Made by a program: the position numbers and the translations under genes. This document shows, piece after piece, positions 21,801 to 35,400 of a stretch of 64,000 bases of DNA. Location: positions 173,152-237,151 of the forward strand of contig DF239103.1 of NCBI GenBank assembly GCA_000507305.1, given 5' to 3'. The number at the start of each line of letters is the position of its first letter. Positions within the stretch are counted from its first letter, which is position 1. Under the pieces are notes generated by a model. The model was not told where the DNA came from and searched no databases. It worked only from the letters and a program-made list of their open reading frames with translations. Source of the DNA: Breviolum minutum Mf 1.05b.01 (lineage: Eukaryota > Sar > Dinophyceae > Suessiales > Symbiodiniaceae).

Positions 21801-24800
21801 TCAACGATATGATTCTGCCAACTCATCACTGGGTTTCCCAAACGGCCGCACGAAATTCCAAGTCCTTTTAGGGACTTGAGCGAGGAGCGGAGTGGAGTGA
21901 AATTACAATAGCAAGAACGTGCTTTGAAAAAAAAAACTGCAACTCAAGTCGTGATGGATTCTGGGGGACAAAGACCACACCAAACAAGGCAACTGGCCAC
22001 TGTTGACAATCGTCCCGGGTGCCTTCTGCTTGGCATGCGCGCGGGCGCAATTCAATCCTGCACGACGAGATGTGAATGAGCCGGTCTCCAATGAGCAGAT
22101 TGTGGTTAACGTTGGTGGACGTAATGTTGCTGGTTTATCATCCAAAAAAAAAATCCCACCAACTGTAATTGACTGAATCATGAACATATACCAGTAGTAG
22201 AAACAAATCCAAGAAACCATCATTAGGTTTGGCAGCTTGGTTTCTGAAGAAACAGAGGGTGGGTTACGACCCAAAAGCATTCTGAAGTCAAACAAAATTG
22301 GAACCAAATATACGTAACAGTCAATCGCACCCTGAAAACTGTTGAAGCTACCTAAATAGAACCTTAGCATCTTTGGGAATTGAAATTTTCACACTTTGAT
22401 CCACAAATTTAACTCCCATTACACCCGAAGATTCATCCTTTGAGTCTGGCCCAAACGTGGTAAAACTGGTACCTGAGCCAAATAAGGCTGGTCATGGAGG
22501 TGTTGGTCTGCTTGTTGTTTCTTCAAAGATGAATCCTTCAACACAGAATACGAAGGAATGAAGGAAAAACGATATCATGCATTTCAGTCTGAATGGCATC
22601 TTATCTCTCGCCTGCAAGACAACCGTGAAATTCATATATGATGAAAGTAAACAAAAGGCAACAATTATGATGAATCATAATGTCAAAATCACATCTTGCA
22701 ATTAGGAGATTAGAATGGCAGTTGGCGGCAAGGGTCCTAATAATTCGCTCAAAGATGACAAGTCTATATCTATATTCTACAATATTCTATATATTATACA
22801 AATCTGCGAGATGTTGGTTTTGTAGTGGAGACCTATGTTTTTGAGCTGGGTCCACAAGCCTTGCTGAAATAAAGAAAGCACAAAAATAAAAACAATCTTT
22901 TAAAAAACAAACGAATTGTTGCAGAAAAGAAAGTTTCTGCAGAAACACCAAGGGGAAAAAGCAGCAGCACCAGGCTTCCCAACGCCAAGGGTGGGCTGTG
23001 AGCCTCCGCCCACTCGGAAGGGTTGCGTGCCTGGTGTTTTTGCACAAAAAAAATGATGAAATTTCGTAGGTATTCTGGACCCTTCCACCTGTTGAGACAA
23101 GCAACTTGATGCAACTTGTATCAATTTTGGGTCATTGAAAAATGAAGCACTTCTTGGGGTCGCTAATTTTGAGACCCACAATAATCCTTCCCAATACATA
23201 AAACACCTGGGTGCTGGTGACAAAAAAAACCGCCTCACCGTTCAAGGGTTCGGAGAACGCCAAGCACCTGGTTATTTCCCAAGCGCTTCGTTGCAGCAGG
23301 AAAATGATCTTGGGAAACGGGTGATGTTCAAGATCCACAATCATGGCGATCATAGCTGGGCTGCAAGATGAGTGGAAATGGCTAACCGGCTAACCCTTTC
23401 AGCTTTTGTATTTGACCCGTTGGCAACGATTTTGGGGTAGGAAACTTATGGAAACTTCGTCCACTTCCAAACGGCACCCAACCGGACTCACCACCAAAAC
23501 CCACCACCACTACCATGGTACGCAGAGACTTCGATGGCCATCACACGCGTTAGCAGCTCCTGGAGCTTCAACCAGGCCTAGGAAACGGTTGAGTGGGACG
23601 AGTTGGCTGACCAACCACTAGAGACTGGAAATTCTGAAGGCCACCCATGTATAAGCATGCTGGGGTAGGTAGAATATGCGACAATTTCAATTTTAGGGGT
23701 TGCATGAAATCTTGGAGATCTCTACCTCAGGAGGCATCTCCCAAAAGAGTAAACAATCTTTGAACCTTAAGTAAAGCCATATTGGCTTGCCTTGTCATCC
23801 ATGTGGCACCTGTTGGAAGGTATATACATCAATTGATTCTTGGAAGTGTACAACGAATTTTTGTTGGTACCAAAGATTTGAACACTATGAACACCAACTT
23901 CAGGATGAGACCAAAGGGAACTTGTTTTTCATGTGTTGAAAACTATCACATCGATCAGAGACTTTTGTTTATAAATAATATGTGTATATACTGTATATAT
24001 ATACATACCGTGCACTGCAAACCCACCAAGTGTGCCAGATTGCCATTGCCAACCACACCAATCAACAAACCACTCCCACGCTCTCAACAGATGCTCCGTT
24101 GTCCCTTGTCTCGCCTCTCCCTGAGGATCTTCCATGGCCTTATGGGGAACGAGAGCTTGATCAAAATCCATTCAGCAACAGGTGGCTTTTTTTGGAACCC
24201 CTGTTGACCCAATCCCAGGCTGCCAGACCAATTTCACCAATGGTCCAAAGGCATTATCCAATAGCTCGCCATAATCGAGGATGGCTCGCCGTCCCTGAAA
24301 GTGTCGATCTGAATTCATTCAAACAACATGTGGAAAAAGGACCCTTCAAGACAATCCTTTTCCTCCAAAATGGGATGATTCAGTTATTTTTTGAAGGGAA
24401 TCCAACTCCAACCAGTTCTAACCTCCTCTGAGCTGTTTCGGATGTGTTCAATAACAAAAACTCCAAGATCGAAATGATCGAAGCCAAAAAGACCTGATCT
24501 GATATGGCCAACAAGGAAACAAGGATAAACAAGGAACTCTTATAGCTATTGCTACGCTGTTTTTCAAGCAATGTTGAATTGGACCAAAGGATCCTTCAGC
24601 GCGGCATAGCTCGTCACAGGGAGTTGCACTACCTCAGCAGGTTGATCCGCGCAGATGAGGAGTCAAATCACTCAAACAGGTGGGGACATTGTGGCCCCGG
24701 ACCCAACAGGCACGTGTGGTAAGAGATCCCAAATCCTTGGTGGCATCAAAACAAACAGCCTAGCAAAACGCTTTTCCAAGACCATTCCTAAGGTTTGGGA

Positions 24801-27800
24801 CATTGGACACTGCAAGACTTGAGGAGGTTTATGAGTTGATCACTCTTGGGAACCTCGACTCCAACTACATCTTTTTCTGCAGGGAGGAGGTCTCATGACA
24901 GGTGCTCCAGAGGCCCAACGAAGCTCCTCCCACATTGCCACAGTACCATCTCTGAGAATCTGAAAGTATTCTGCCCCCAACCACTGAACCCCTCGTTTAA
25001 CCTCGTTTCAATTGATTCAATGCATACAACTCACGCATGCCTCACCCACCCAACCAATCCCACACAGATTGCATCCCAAGTGGCAGCAGCCCATCGCGCC
25101 AGATCCACCCATACATCGCCCTCCGCATGCAACGGCAGCCGCAGCTCCGCGAAATTCACCCCTCCCGAAGCATAGGAGGTGCGATCCAAGCGTCTCAACA
25201 GCGCCGCTGTGGTCTGGATGGTGGGAGCTGCAGCTGTTGGAAGTTGGAAGTTGGATGACATTTTTGTAGTGAAAATTGGTGTAACAGAAGCTTTGGAAAA
25301 GATGGAAGTTGGATGATTGGTAGGTTCCTCTGTTGGAAAAAGATGATACTCTGCTGTCGTTTCAGCATCTTTGCGACCCGTGCATGAAACCTGGGAGTTC
25401 TCTTTTGACATTACCTGCGATTCACCAAATTTATATACATCGGCACCTCCCGCAAATACGACCCGTGGACCACATTGGTGGTACCTGTCGTGCCCCGCCA
25501 TTTGACCGGAAGTGGTTCAATTCCTGTCAATCCGCAAATAAAATTGAAACCCTGCTTACAGCTGTTACAATGAATGTGAGGTTGGCCTGAATAAGGAAAT
25601 CCAACCTCATCTTCCCCTCATGAAACCCCCAACGAGAATTCACAAATTTCCTGGATGGATGGATTCTGTTCTATTAGCTCATGAGGAAAGATTTCACCAG
25701 GTTTCCCTTCCCAACGATCGACAGGCTCACAGGAGAATAAGCCCTTTAAGCTTTGCATGCCAGGTACCTGGACATTTAATTCTTTCAAAAAAACAGGCAG
25801 CTTTTCGAACCATACTTGAGAGCAAATTACAACATGGAACTTCGAAATGGATGATTTGTGGATCATTTCTCCTTTTTTTTAGCAGTTTTTAAATCAATGT
25901 TTGTCATCAATTCGGAGGCACTGGCAATTCAAAGCATGCATTTAGAGATTCCACTACAATTCCATGAGCTTCCTTTTAAATCATTCTCATTTTATGATGA
26001 AATCCCGTTCGCGCACCGGCTCATCCGCATCTGCTGTGAGCTCCTCCGGCGCAGGAGGCCTGCGAAGCAGGAATTGACCTCTTGGGATCCATAAACCTAG
26101 CAGAACTCATACGAACAATTTAAAGTGTGAGGGGGATCTCAGGATCTTTGGCGATCTGATCACTGTGCCTCACACTGTTACACACAACCCCACCATGGGA
26201 TTTCTTTATTTCCATAGCTCATTTCATGTACCAAACTTTCAAACACACAAGGTAATAGGATGTAATAGGCATTCATGCCAACGGCAGTGCGAAGCCGAAT
26301 TTTCCTATACCCTCTGCTAAACAAACATGGCAATGGAAAATTTTCAAGATCTATTCCCTGTTGAAAATCGGGATTTTCCATTGCTATCTTAGCTTACCAG
26401 AGGGTACCTCCAAACCTTTTGCCCAATTTTTTTTGGTCCCACCGAAAAAATGCACCTCAATTGCACTGGGCTTCCACCGACCTCACGGCCATCCACCAGC
26501 TTCCGAAGTATCGCGTCCTGGAGATCCAAAAAAGGTGATTTTTTTGCAGCAAAAACCAGGACAAATTTTTGACCACACAAATCACCAACCTGAAAAAACC
26601 ATCCTGAACCTAAGGAAACTCATCATCCTTCCATCATCAATGTCATCAGTTGGTGGGTGACACTGCTAACTATAGGTAGAGTTTTTTTTGGGGGGGTATG
26701 GTTTGTCTCGGTTTTCGCCAAAATACTGTTGATGGAAGAAATCCTGCACCATCTGGGATGTATAAAACCCTGTAAATAATGGGATATTTTCCATATCAAC
26801 TGGTGCAGAGTATTGACCTTCTTGCTTCGGAAGCCTTGTCGTTGCTCTCGCTGAGCTTCGAGTGAAAGACATCCATCAACCTGGAGGGCTCGGACAATGT
26901 CCCAAGTGCTAACCCGATTAGCCCACCCAAGCGGAAGATCATCCACCTAAATCATCTTATGGATCTCAAAGATTTTGAGTGATTTGAATCTTAACAAAAA
27001 AGAGATATAACATGATATAACATGATATAACATGATATAACTATATAACAATTACTGCTGTAAAAAAATCCTGTAAAACCAATGCTTCCCCCATCCTTAA
27101 ACCCCCACCAAAAAAAAAACACCTTCCCGGCGGCAGCGCGCGCGCCAACTGCACAGAGTTGTCAACTCGTGTCAAAGGCTGGTGACTTGCCTGTCAGTCC
27201 ATGAAGGAAAAGGCAGGATGCCCTCAATGGAACTAACATCTCCCTAGAGGACTAACGGATGTTTCCCCTGAAAATAGGCCGGGAAAACCCCCCAAACAAA
27301 AAAATAAATCCTCGACTCCAACCATCAATTTTCAGGGCTAAACTCGCTGTTTTTTTTTCAGCGAGGGTAACAAAGCCCACTAATTTGGCAATGTCCACCA
27401 CGCTTGCCTTTTTTGAGTCATGTAATTATATACATCCATTGTATGGCTTTGCCTCAAAATTATGGACCCTACGGTGGGTTTACTCCTTCAAACAAGCCAT
27501 TTCTCCAATTTTGGGAGAATTTGGGAGGCTGCCCATGTTATTGAAGCAACATCCGTATCAATTGTGCCCTGTGCAGCCCTTTCCTCTTCATCTTCCTCTT
27601 CTTCATTCAGAGCTCGGTGTGCTTCAAAGAGACCCCGACCAGCGGCCAGACGACGCCTAGATGCAGGGCATTTCGAAGCTAAAAAGGCGGGAAAACCTGA
27701 GATTTACATAGCTATGTTTTGTTGTTCCATCATGCATTACGGTAAAAGCTTTCACCATTCTGAATCAAGAGGATTCCATTACTTTTGTGAAAGTGATGTC

Positions 27801-28705
27801 ATGTGACTAGTGACTATAATTCACCGTGATACATCAGTACCGCAAATATGATCACCAGTTATTTCTGCAATGTACTGTACAACCATCAGAAAGTCAACAT
27901 GTAACCTAAAAATCACCCAATTGAAAAGGAAAATCATCTTCCATCCACCTCCATTTTTGGGTTGATAATTATCCCGGGTGTATTTCTGCAATGATGTAAC
28001 CAGTCTTTGTCATTAGAGTCTTCATGGACCAAATCCTGCACTGTTCCGGCGTCCCATGACAATAGGACAAAACCATGTCAACTGGAGGGAGGATTTTGTC
28101 CATCAACAGTATCATTACGGAAGTACAGCAACTATGATGATGATTATTGTTGCTGTTATAACTATAATTGCTATTATTGTAGCTATCACTACAGTAATAC
28201 TACCATTAACATTACTCTTGCTATCTTCATTCACTGTCATGATGACTACTTTAGTCATTGTTGCTATATTTATTGTTCTTGCTATCATTGTTACTATTAC
28301 TATTGTTTTTTGCATTGTTACTATCACTGCTGTTATTACTATCTGTTGTTTTTGCTCATTATCCGTATCATCATTACCATTACTACTAATTATGATCCGT
28401 GTTGCTATTAGTATTGTGATTGCTATTGTTTGATTTTTATATTTACAATTTTGTTGTTAGTATTGTTATGATCATTGCTGTTGTTATTGTTATCTTCACT
28501 GTCGTTATTTTCATTATGAGTGGCATTCTTACTAGCATTCTATATAATCATTATTGTTATCGGTTCTCTTGTTGTTCTTTTACTACTAATGCAAATTATA
28601 ATCACCAATTTGTATTGTTGCTGCTGTTGCTGTAGTCGTTGCTGTTGTTGTTTTTGGTTGTTGTTGTTCTTGGTTGTTGTTGTTCTTGGTTGTTGTTGTT
28701 CTTGG

Positions 28706-28779
<74 letters not shown>

Positions 28780-30289
28780 GCTTTTCGTCTTGTTGCTAGT
28801 ATGGTTGCTAGTGTTGTTGTTCTTGCTAATTAAGTACTATTGATATTGATGATTATATAGTGGTTGTTTTTCCTAGTGTCTTAGTGTATGTATACGACTA
28901 CTGTGAGGATTCAGGTCATAGTGCTAGTAAGAATAGCAACCAACGAGTGATGAGAATCATCAACTAACAGCGGTAGCACATCTACGAGAAATCACCTCTC
29001 ATGGCCTGCAAAAGTTCCACAGGGCGGTGCTCCCCAGCAATTGAAGCAACCGCTCGTAGTCCCCTTCAAACTCCTGTGGGAAATTTGGTGGTTGGCGATA
29101 CTCTTGGGCCTGAGTAGATTCATGATCAGACGTGTGTCTTCATGGGGATTTGAATCAACATTTTCAACCAGCCTATGAATCAGAGGGGTTTATGATGCCA
29201 GTTTGAAATTTGAACAACCAGATTGCTTTCGACAAACTTCGGGACAAAATCCAATCCTCTGAGGGCCCGATGCTTTGGCACCCAACCAGACAAGTCATAT
29301 AATACCGAAATCCAGTTCAACATACTGTCCAGCATGTTGTCAAAAGGAGATTATCTTCGACATGGTGAATGGGACGCTTACTGCAGCTAAAGGAGTTTTG
29401 TGCTACATGATATTGAATATCTCATCTAGTGCCCAGTGTTAGCCTACTACCCATCCCTCAAAAAAGAATCTCCTTCCAAGCAATGGCACTGAAGGAGGTA
29501 GCGTGGCCATTGCCAGCTGCCTGAGAGGTGAAGTTTTGGTACTTTTGGCGAAGTTGTCGAAGTTCCACCAACATCTGCACAGCCGCCAACTCCTATCCAT
29601 CTCAAACGGTGCGCTGAGTCCAACTGTTTTGACAACAAAACGCGACCCTCGAACCAGATCTGCGTAGAATTCTAGATCCGAGCTGAATCCTATCACTTCA
29701 GATAACCTTAGAACATCTCATAACCCCTCTCCTCACGGCTGGGCTGCTTTCCATGGGATTGCACCATCACTGCATCGCAGCCTCTTAGCATTGAAGTCAT
29801 GCTAGAGGCTGTACCTGCCACACATTTTTCCAAGACCCCTAGGCCCGAGGCCCAGGCCACCTGCAACGGGTCCATCCCCTTCTGGCGCACGGCGCTTCGT
29901 GGAGGTTTCCCCAAAACGACGTTCGACGTAATTGGCCAAGAAGGGACCCAGTTCCTCGGGTCGATGGTAGCCCAACTCATACCTCGGGGCAATTAGATGG
30001 ACAGGTTGTGAACCCGAAGGCTTTGGAGTTTTCAGTTCAAGGCTTCAGAAAAAAATAATGATAAACATGTATATATACATAGATAATTGCATGTTGCATT
30101 ATAATCATTATAGTATACATAGTATAATATATAATACTGTATGTTTTTCCGCCAAGGCTCTCGGACATGGATGAGGGTCACCTTTAAACAACCAAGGCGA
30201 GTTCCAATGCGGCCAAAACACAGAATGTCACTGACGACACTCTGGATATCATGCTTAGCAAAGTAAACATCCACATCTTCATCATCCAT
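18899..30289 (-). CDS. Multi-exon gene of unknown function
   Basis: I traced twelve minus-strand exons whose reading phases join without conflict: 30193-30289 (ATG at 30289), 29861-29982, 29490-29592, 27494-27678, 26881-26946, 26482-26517, 25644-25767, 25066-25233, 24869-24959, 23268-23360, 19609-19710 and 18899-18946. All have AG acceptors and GT donors. The protein starts MDDEDVDVYFAKHDIQSVVS. It has a helical stretch ELAAVQMLVELRQLRQKYQN, an acidic run NEEEEDEEERAAQ and hydrophobic exons such as PFPKIIFLLQRSAWEIT. No family was recognised. A CAG at 30296-30298 just upstream of the ATG could be a spliced-leader acceptor. Frames of exons 29861-29982 and 24869-24959 were chosen by phase alone. 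The 3' end is not found. Confidence 0.5.
19219..19315. mobile_element. Small inverted-repeat element (family 1)
   Basis: A ~97-bp foldback: the left arm TCCCCCTGAAAACTAACATG is matched in inverse by the right arm ...TACTTTTCAGGGGGTGTCA. The same arm consensus (CCCCCGAAAACTAACAT) recurs at least five more times between 32.8 and 43.6 kb. It is too short to code and lies in an intron of the gene at 18899-30289. Confidence 0.55.
19960..23267. other. Large intron, no further exon recognised
   Basis: This is the interior of a 3.6-kb intron between the exons at 23268-23360 and 19609-19710. Some frames look locally protein-like, for example around 20040-20230 and 21900-22060 on the minus strand, but I could not fit splice sites and phase. 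Poly-A and poly-T runs are frequent. Confidence 0.4.
27002..27045. repeat. Short tandem repeat, ~11-bp unit
   Basis: Four consecutive copies of a unit close to ACATGATATAA. It lies in an intron of the minus-strand gene. Confidence 0.8.
28115..28800. repeat. (ATT)-rich tract passing into a long (TTG)n microsatellite
   Basis: 28115-28560 is dominated by irregular ATT/GTT words, and 28615-28785 is an almost pure TTG/GTT repeat. Translations give poly-Leu, poly-Val or poly-Cys, which are artefacts of the repeat. The tract lies in the intron between the exons at 29490-29592 and 27494-27678. Confidence 0.9.
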
Positions 30290-30299
30290 GGCGCGCTGG

Positions 30300-31538
30300 G
30301 GTGTGTTCTTCAGGGAATCGTTGTCTTTCTATAGATTGCTGTACCATATCCTCTCTTTCTCCAGCCCTCTAAAAGGCGTAGGCTGGACTTGTTTCAGTGA
30401 TGGGTTGATACTACCATAGAGGTACGGGCGGTATCCTAAACAACCCAACTGGTGGGGAAACAAGCCTATGACATCCCGCAACAATGCATGACCTGTCAGT
30501 CAGCAGATAGTTCCGATTTTTTCAAATAATATCAAGATCATAACTTCATGCCCTCCATTGTCCTCAGATCCATGTCTTCCAGGGCCATTCTCACAAGCTG
30601 CTTCAGATGCATGGGTGACCGAGATTGAGGAATGAAAGTTTGTAGGGCTTCCCAGACGCTGAATGCACATCAAATTTATCAGATCTTCACGTTTTCAGAC
30701 CATGTTTAAGATGGCAAACATCTCCAAATCATAATTTTTGATCATTCTTCAGTGAAGGAAAGGCCTGAAGTAGGGAGGTAGGGGAAGAGTCTATATGGAA
30801 CCACCAAATGCCAGCTGAATTCAACGAATTCCCGAAATCCTCCAACGAACTCTAGCTCTCTGTGGTCAACCAATTCGAGCTAGATGCCTTTTTCATGGCA
30901 AATGTCCCGCTGTCTCCCACAACAAGACCTCGTGCTGCATAAGACAGCTATGGTACAAGGCTATGAGACACTCAAAACGTCTCACAATAAATGTAGAGAA
31001 TGTATAGTAAGTCGTCTGTTTTTTTTTTCAGCCGTTGGAAGGCTCAGGATTTCCCGAGCACGCCAACCAAAACGAGCGGTCAAAAAGCCCTGAAAGTATC
31101 ACTGGATGGTGTTCTGGGGGATCAATACATGAGAGTATGGAGGTGGTAGATCTTGTTTAAAAGTCTATGTCCTGTTGGTGGCTTGCTGGGCTTTCATATG
31201 CTTCCCATGGTAAGTAATGAGAATGTGCAATTCCAGCTTCCAGCAGCTGTGTTGTTTTTTGCTGAAGTCGCTGAGTCAAGAACAAACATCTTGAGTGAAT
31301 GTGGGTCGGACAAAGCTTCACAAAAAAAACTGAGGGTTCACCAGCAAGGACCGCTCGTTCCGACACCCTGAAAATCGTTGAACAATTCCAGGGCTCTTAA
31401 ATCGCCATTTTATATGGTACCAGTCGTCATCAAGATCCAGTTTGCGCAAGAAGCAGATTTTTAGAATGGTACTATATATGTTGAAGAAGCTTCGACAAGA
31501 GACTTGCACTTCGCTATCTCGCCAGGCCTTCAAAAAAC
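30300..31538. other. Intergenic or intronic, nothing recognised
   Basis: No exon with convincing splice sites was found between the start of the 18899-30289 gene and the isolated exon at 31539. The sequence directly upstream of the ATG at 30289 would hold any promoter or trans-splice acceptor; only the CAG at 30296-30298 stands out. Confidence 0.35.
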
Positions 31539-31629
31539 CAATCTTGTGCACACTGTCACGACGGGTGGATCTTGAACAGTGCAATTCGATGCAAGGATCA
31601 ATTGCATGTCCCCCAAAGATCACAGGAAC
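31539..31629 (-). CDS. Isolated candidate exon
   Basis: A minus-strand exon with acceptor TTTTCAG| at 31630 and donor G|GTTTTTTG at 31538. It encodes VPVIFGGHAIDPCIELHCSR and a short basic continuation. It lies between the stop codon of the coiled-coil gene (32449) and the ATG of the next gene (30289). Its phase does not join the 30193-30289 exon, so it may belong to a small separate gene or to an upstream exon I could not connect. No family was recognised. Confidence 0.35.
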
Positions 31630-32448
31630 CTGAAAACATGGTGCAAGAAACCAACTGGTTTGTCGGGATAGGGTTGATAACTCATACTACGTTGGAACTT
31701 TATACCATATTTTTTGTCTATTATAGTTTTACCTATGGAAGAGTAGGAAAAAAAGAATAAAACTCATCAGATTCACGGGAACCCCAGCTTGGCCTTTTTG
31801 TGTCTTGCAGCCCGACCTTGGGGCTCAAACTTCATGACCCTTAAAAACACTTGCAAAAGCTAACAAAAAGAAGGCGTTTTGAAGTACAAGAGCACCCCCC
31901 GTGCAACAAAAATAAAATCGGCCATCTCTAGAATCTTCAAGCGCTCTGTCTTGACTCATTGAGTGTCCCATCATGTTTGGGTGAATTATGGGGGCAGTTC
32001 TCTTCAACCCACAACTTGGGGCTCGAGGTCAAGTGACGTCGTGGATGAAGTTTTTGCATCTGCATGAAAGTGCATATAATATAGAAAACATGACAAATAT
32101 ATACTATGCCTGGGCCTATACTAGCTACCCCTCTGGTCAGTCGACGTATCAAAGGAAAATCACCATGGATTTCCAGCTAGCTATTGTTTATATACTGGAG
32201 GAATTCACTCAATCATGTGGCTGGCGAATCTAACTGATCTACAGTATAAGTCCACCCGCAAGTTCCAGAAATTAAAAATCTGAAAATCAAAACTTACACA
32301 CTTGAACACACACAAAAAAAAACACAGAACGGTGGGGGATGTTCGACTCAAAGCGCCATGATTCCATGGAAAAAAAAAGGGAACCCACTCCAAGTGGCCA
32401 CCCAACCCAACCCAACCCACCCCGCCCAACCCTGCCCAACGCCACACC

Positions 32449-35400
32449 TCAGCTGGCTGCTTCGGCTTCGGCCGGCGCCTCCGCGACCTCAGGCTCCGGT
32501 GCCGGCTTCGTGCGTGCCAAGAGCTCGGTGAAGCTGGTCATGGCCTCGGTGGAAGGTGGAAGGATAAGTCACATCATCAAAACCAACCAAAACAAGCGAA
32601 AAAATCTGAAAATGATTGAAAATTGTTTAAAAGTTGGTTTAAAACCACCCACAAAATCACTTGGTAAGAGTTTATATCAGGACATGAGTTCTTTGTCCGT
32701 TTTTTTATCCCCATCTCAAAAAAGGATAACATTTTCAGCTAAGCTGCGCCAGTGGTGAAAGACTCCAAGCTGTCCTGCAAATGGCGAAATACGCTGGCAG
32801 ATTTCCAGGACACGTTCATGCACCTCTATCAAGTCTATTGATACCCCGCTGGGAACTAACATATCCCCTCTTAAAGGCATCTTTGAAGATCATTCTCCTT
32901 TTCCCCAGGTGGGTTAGTTCCCTGGAGGGAATTATATTACACCCCTTTTCAGGCTCCTAGGATTATGTTATGAGTCACACCTCACTCTTTCCGATCATTT
33001 TAGCACTGTCCATCAAAGGTCCGTCCACATTTTAAAACCACCACATGCTGGGTTTCTCTAAATGATTTACTCCCCCGAAAACTAACATGGAACCTGAAAA
33101 TGATAGTTCTCAAAAGGAATCTCCTCTTCCAAGGGTTTGTTTTCAGGTTCCATGTGACTTTTCCGGGGTGTACTTAACTTTTCTCATGGAAAGTTTTTGA
33201 ATTTTTAGTAGGGCAAGCAAAAAACTTGCGAAAACCAAAAAAACTACACCCCCGAAGGTACCTAACATGCCCAGCTAAAGAAAATCACCAATGTTACATG
33301 AGAGATACATCTTCAAATGGTTCTTGTTTTATTATCATGTTAGTTTTCGGTGGGTGTAATTTGAGACACAGAAACATCCCATCAGTTTTTGGACGCACCT
33401 TGGCATCTTTCAAGGCTTTGCCGGTCGCCTTCATCTCAGGGCCAAAAGCCTGGACGGCACAACCCATCCCGGATAGGAAATAAATCAGGTCCTAAGTGGG
33501 GAAACGGTATCCATAAATAAACCCGGCCCCTGAAACTAAGCCCCTGAAAATCAACGGTTGGAAGATGAAATTCCTTTTTTTGGAATGGGCTATGTTAGTT
33601 TCAGGCAGGGTATATCATAGTTTTATTCAACCTCACGTATCTTGACACATTGTAGCAGCATGAAATACCCCACTTAAATTCACAATGCAACTTCAACATC
33701 GAAACTCTGCGACTATATTTTAAAAAAAAGCAATGATTATGACTATGAGAACCAAGACAAACCACGACAGGAAAACACAACAAAAAACTCAAACGGCGTA
33801 GACATAATATGCATGGCGACCCAACCCCGTCGTGTTGTTGGATGTCGTGATATCTGCTGTTTGTTCTTCTAGTGTTTGTATGTTGCTTTGTCTGTAGTAA
33901 TTAGGGAAATTCTGGGCTGAAAATTGTATTTTGAATAAGGCAATCTGCTGTCATGGAAAATGAGTGAGTTCATCATGGACATCGTGACATCATGCGGTTC
34001 ACCGCCACTCACCTTCTTCCTGCAAAGCCACCACACTTAGGAAATCTAAAACAGGGGTTATCCTAGTCTTCCAACCTACATTTTCTCAGGAGGATGCTGT
34101 TAGTTTCAAGGATGGCAGTATCACCTAAATTCTCCAAATGCTTTGGGTTGGAGCCTTACAGAGGGGTCACAGCAAGCGTTCAAAAATTGAGGCTGCTGAG
34201 CTCTAGGAATGAAAATTCCACAAGCCTTTCGGATGGATTGTAACCTTTCGGAAAGCATCAAAGATGTGGGATCCGGGATTCCCGCAGTAAAACCTATAAG
34301 AATGGTGCAATACAACTCCCTTTGACCCAACCAAAATCCACGGGTCTCGCTTCCCGTTCTGTTCTCGTGTGTCAGGCTGGAAGAGCCTTCAATGCCTTGC
34401 TTGCAGCCTTGGCCTTGCCATCAGCTTCCTTCATGGCTGCAAGTGCATCCTTGCAGGCCTCCAAGTCTTTGGCAAGAGATTCGACCCTTCCTCCCCAGAG
34501 GAAAATGGGAAATCATCCTCTAGATTTGGGAGAAATCTTAACCATTGAACTAATGATAGTTCAATAGAAATGAGTTCCTTACGCAAACAGATCAGGTGTT
34601 GAAGTATGTTTAAGTCACAAGATCTGCCGGACGTTCAAAGAAGCGATTGTCTGTCCTTCGACGTTCCACAAGCCTTAAACAGACTCAGTGAAATGGGACT
34701 ACTAACCCCACGTCAGGGTTGCCACCCAAAATACTGCTACTTATCCATTGGTCTCTTTGCATGCGCGCTGCTCTTTTCTTGCGACAGAAAATAGCAAGAA
34801 TAAGGTGGTGATCACTGACCATCGACCAAAAATTCTCATTCCTGTAACCTGAAGCAGAATTTCATCTCAAGTCACCACAAGATTTCATCCAACTTTTACC
34901 CCATGTCTTCTCCAAAAATCTCCTGGTTCAACTGAAGACTTCATCCAACTTCACTGTTTCACAACCCGTTGAAACAACCCGTTTCTCCACATCCCCGCCT
35001 TCTCCAAGCTATCCAACTTCATCTTTCCCGCTTCCACAGCTGCTGCACAGGAGGCCACCTTGAACCAATGGATGGTTGGAAGTTACTACCTTTCCTATTG
35101 GGGAGGCCTTTTTTGAAACAAGGGCGAGAAGTGTTAGTTTCAGGGAGGGTAGTCTTCCCAAGATTTTGCTTATCGTACTTATCACTTATCACCGATTGAT
35201 TGCTTGAATCCGGCGTCTTCTCATTAATTGAACCTTGGTTCTTGAATCCGGGTTGGTTGTTGAATTTCTGAATCCGGGTTTGTTCTACTTATCATACTTA
35301 TCATACTTATCATACTTATCATACTTATCATACTTATCATACTTATCATACTTATCATACTTATCATACGTATCATACGTATCATGTGTTAGATTCCCCT

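Noticed and set aside
28520..28843. Long open frames rich in Leu, Val and Cys
   Set aside because: They are translations of the TTG microsatellite, not genes.
35285..35385. Regular repeat that could be taken for a CRISPR array
   Set aside because: It is a pure 9-bp tandem repeat without spacers in a eukaryotic intron.
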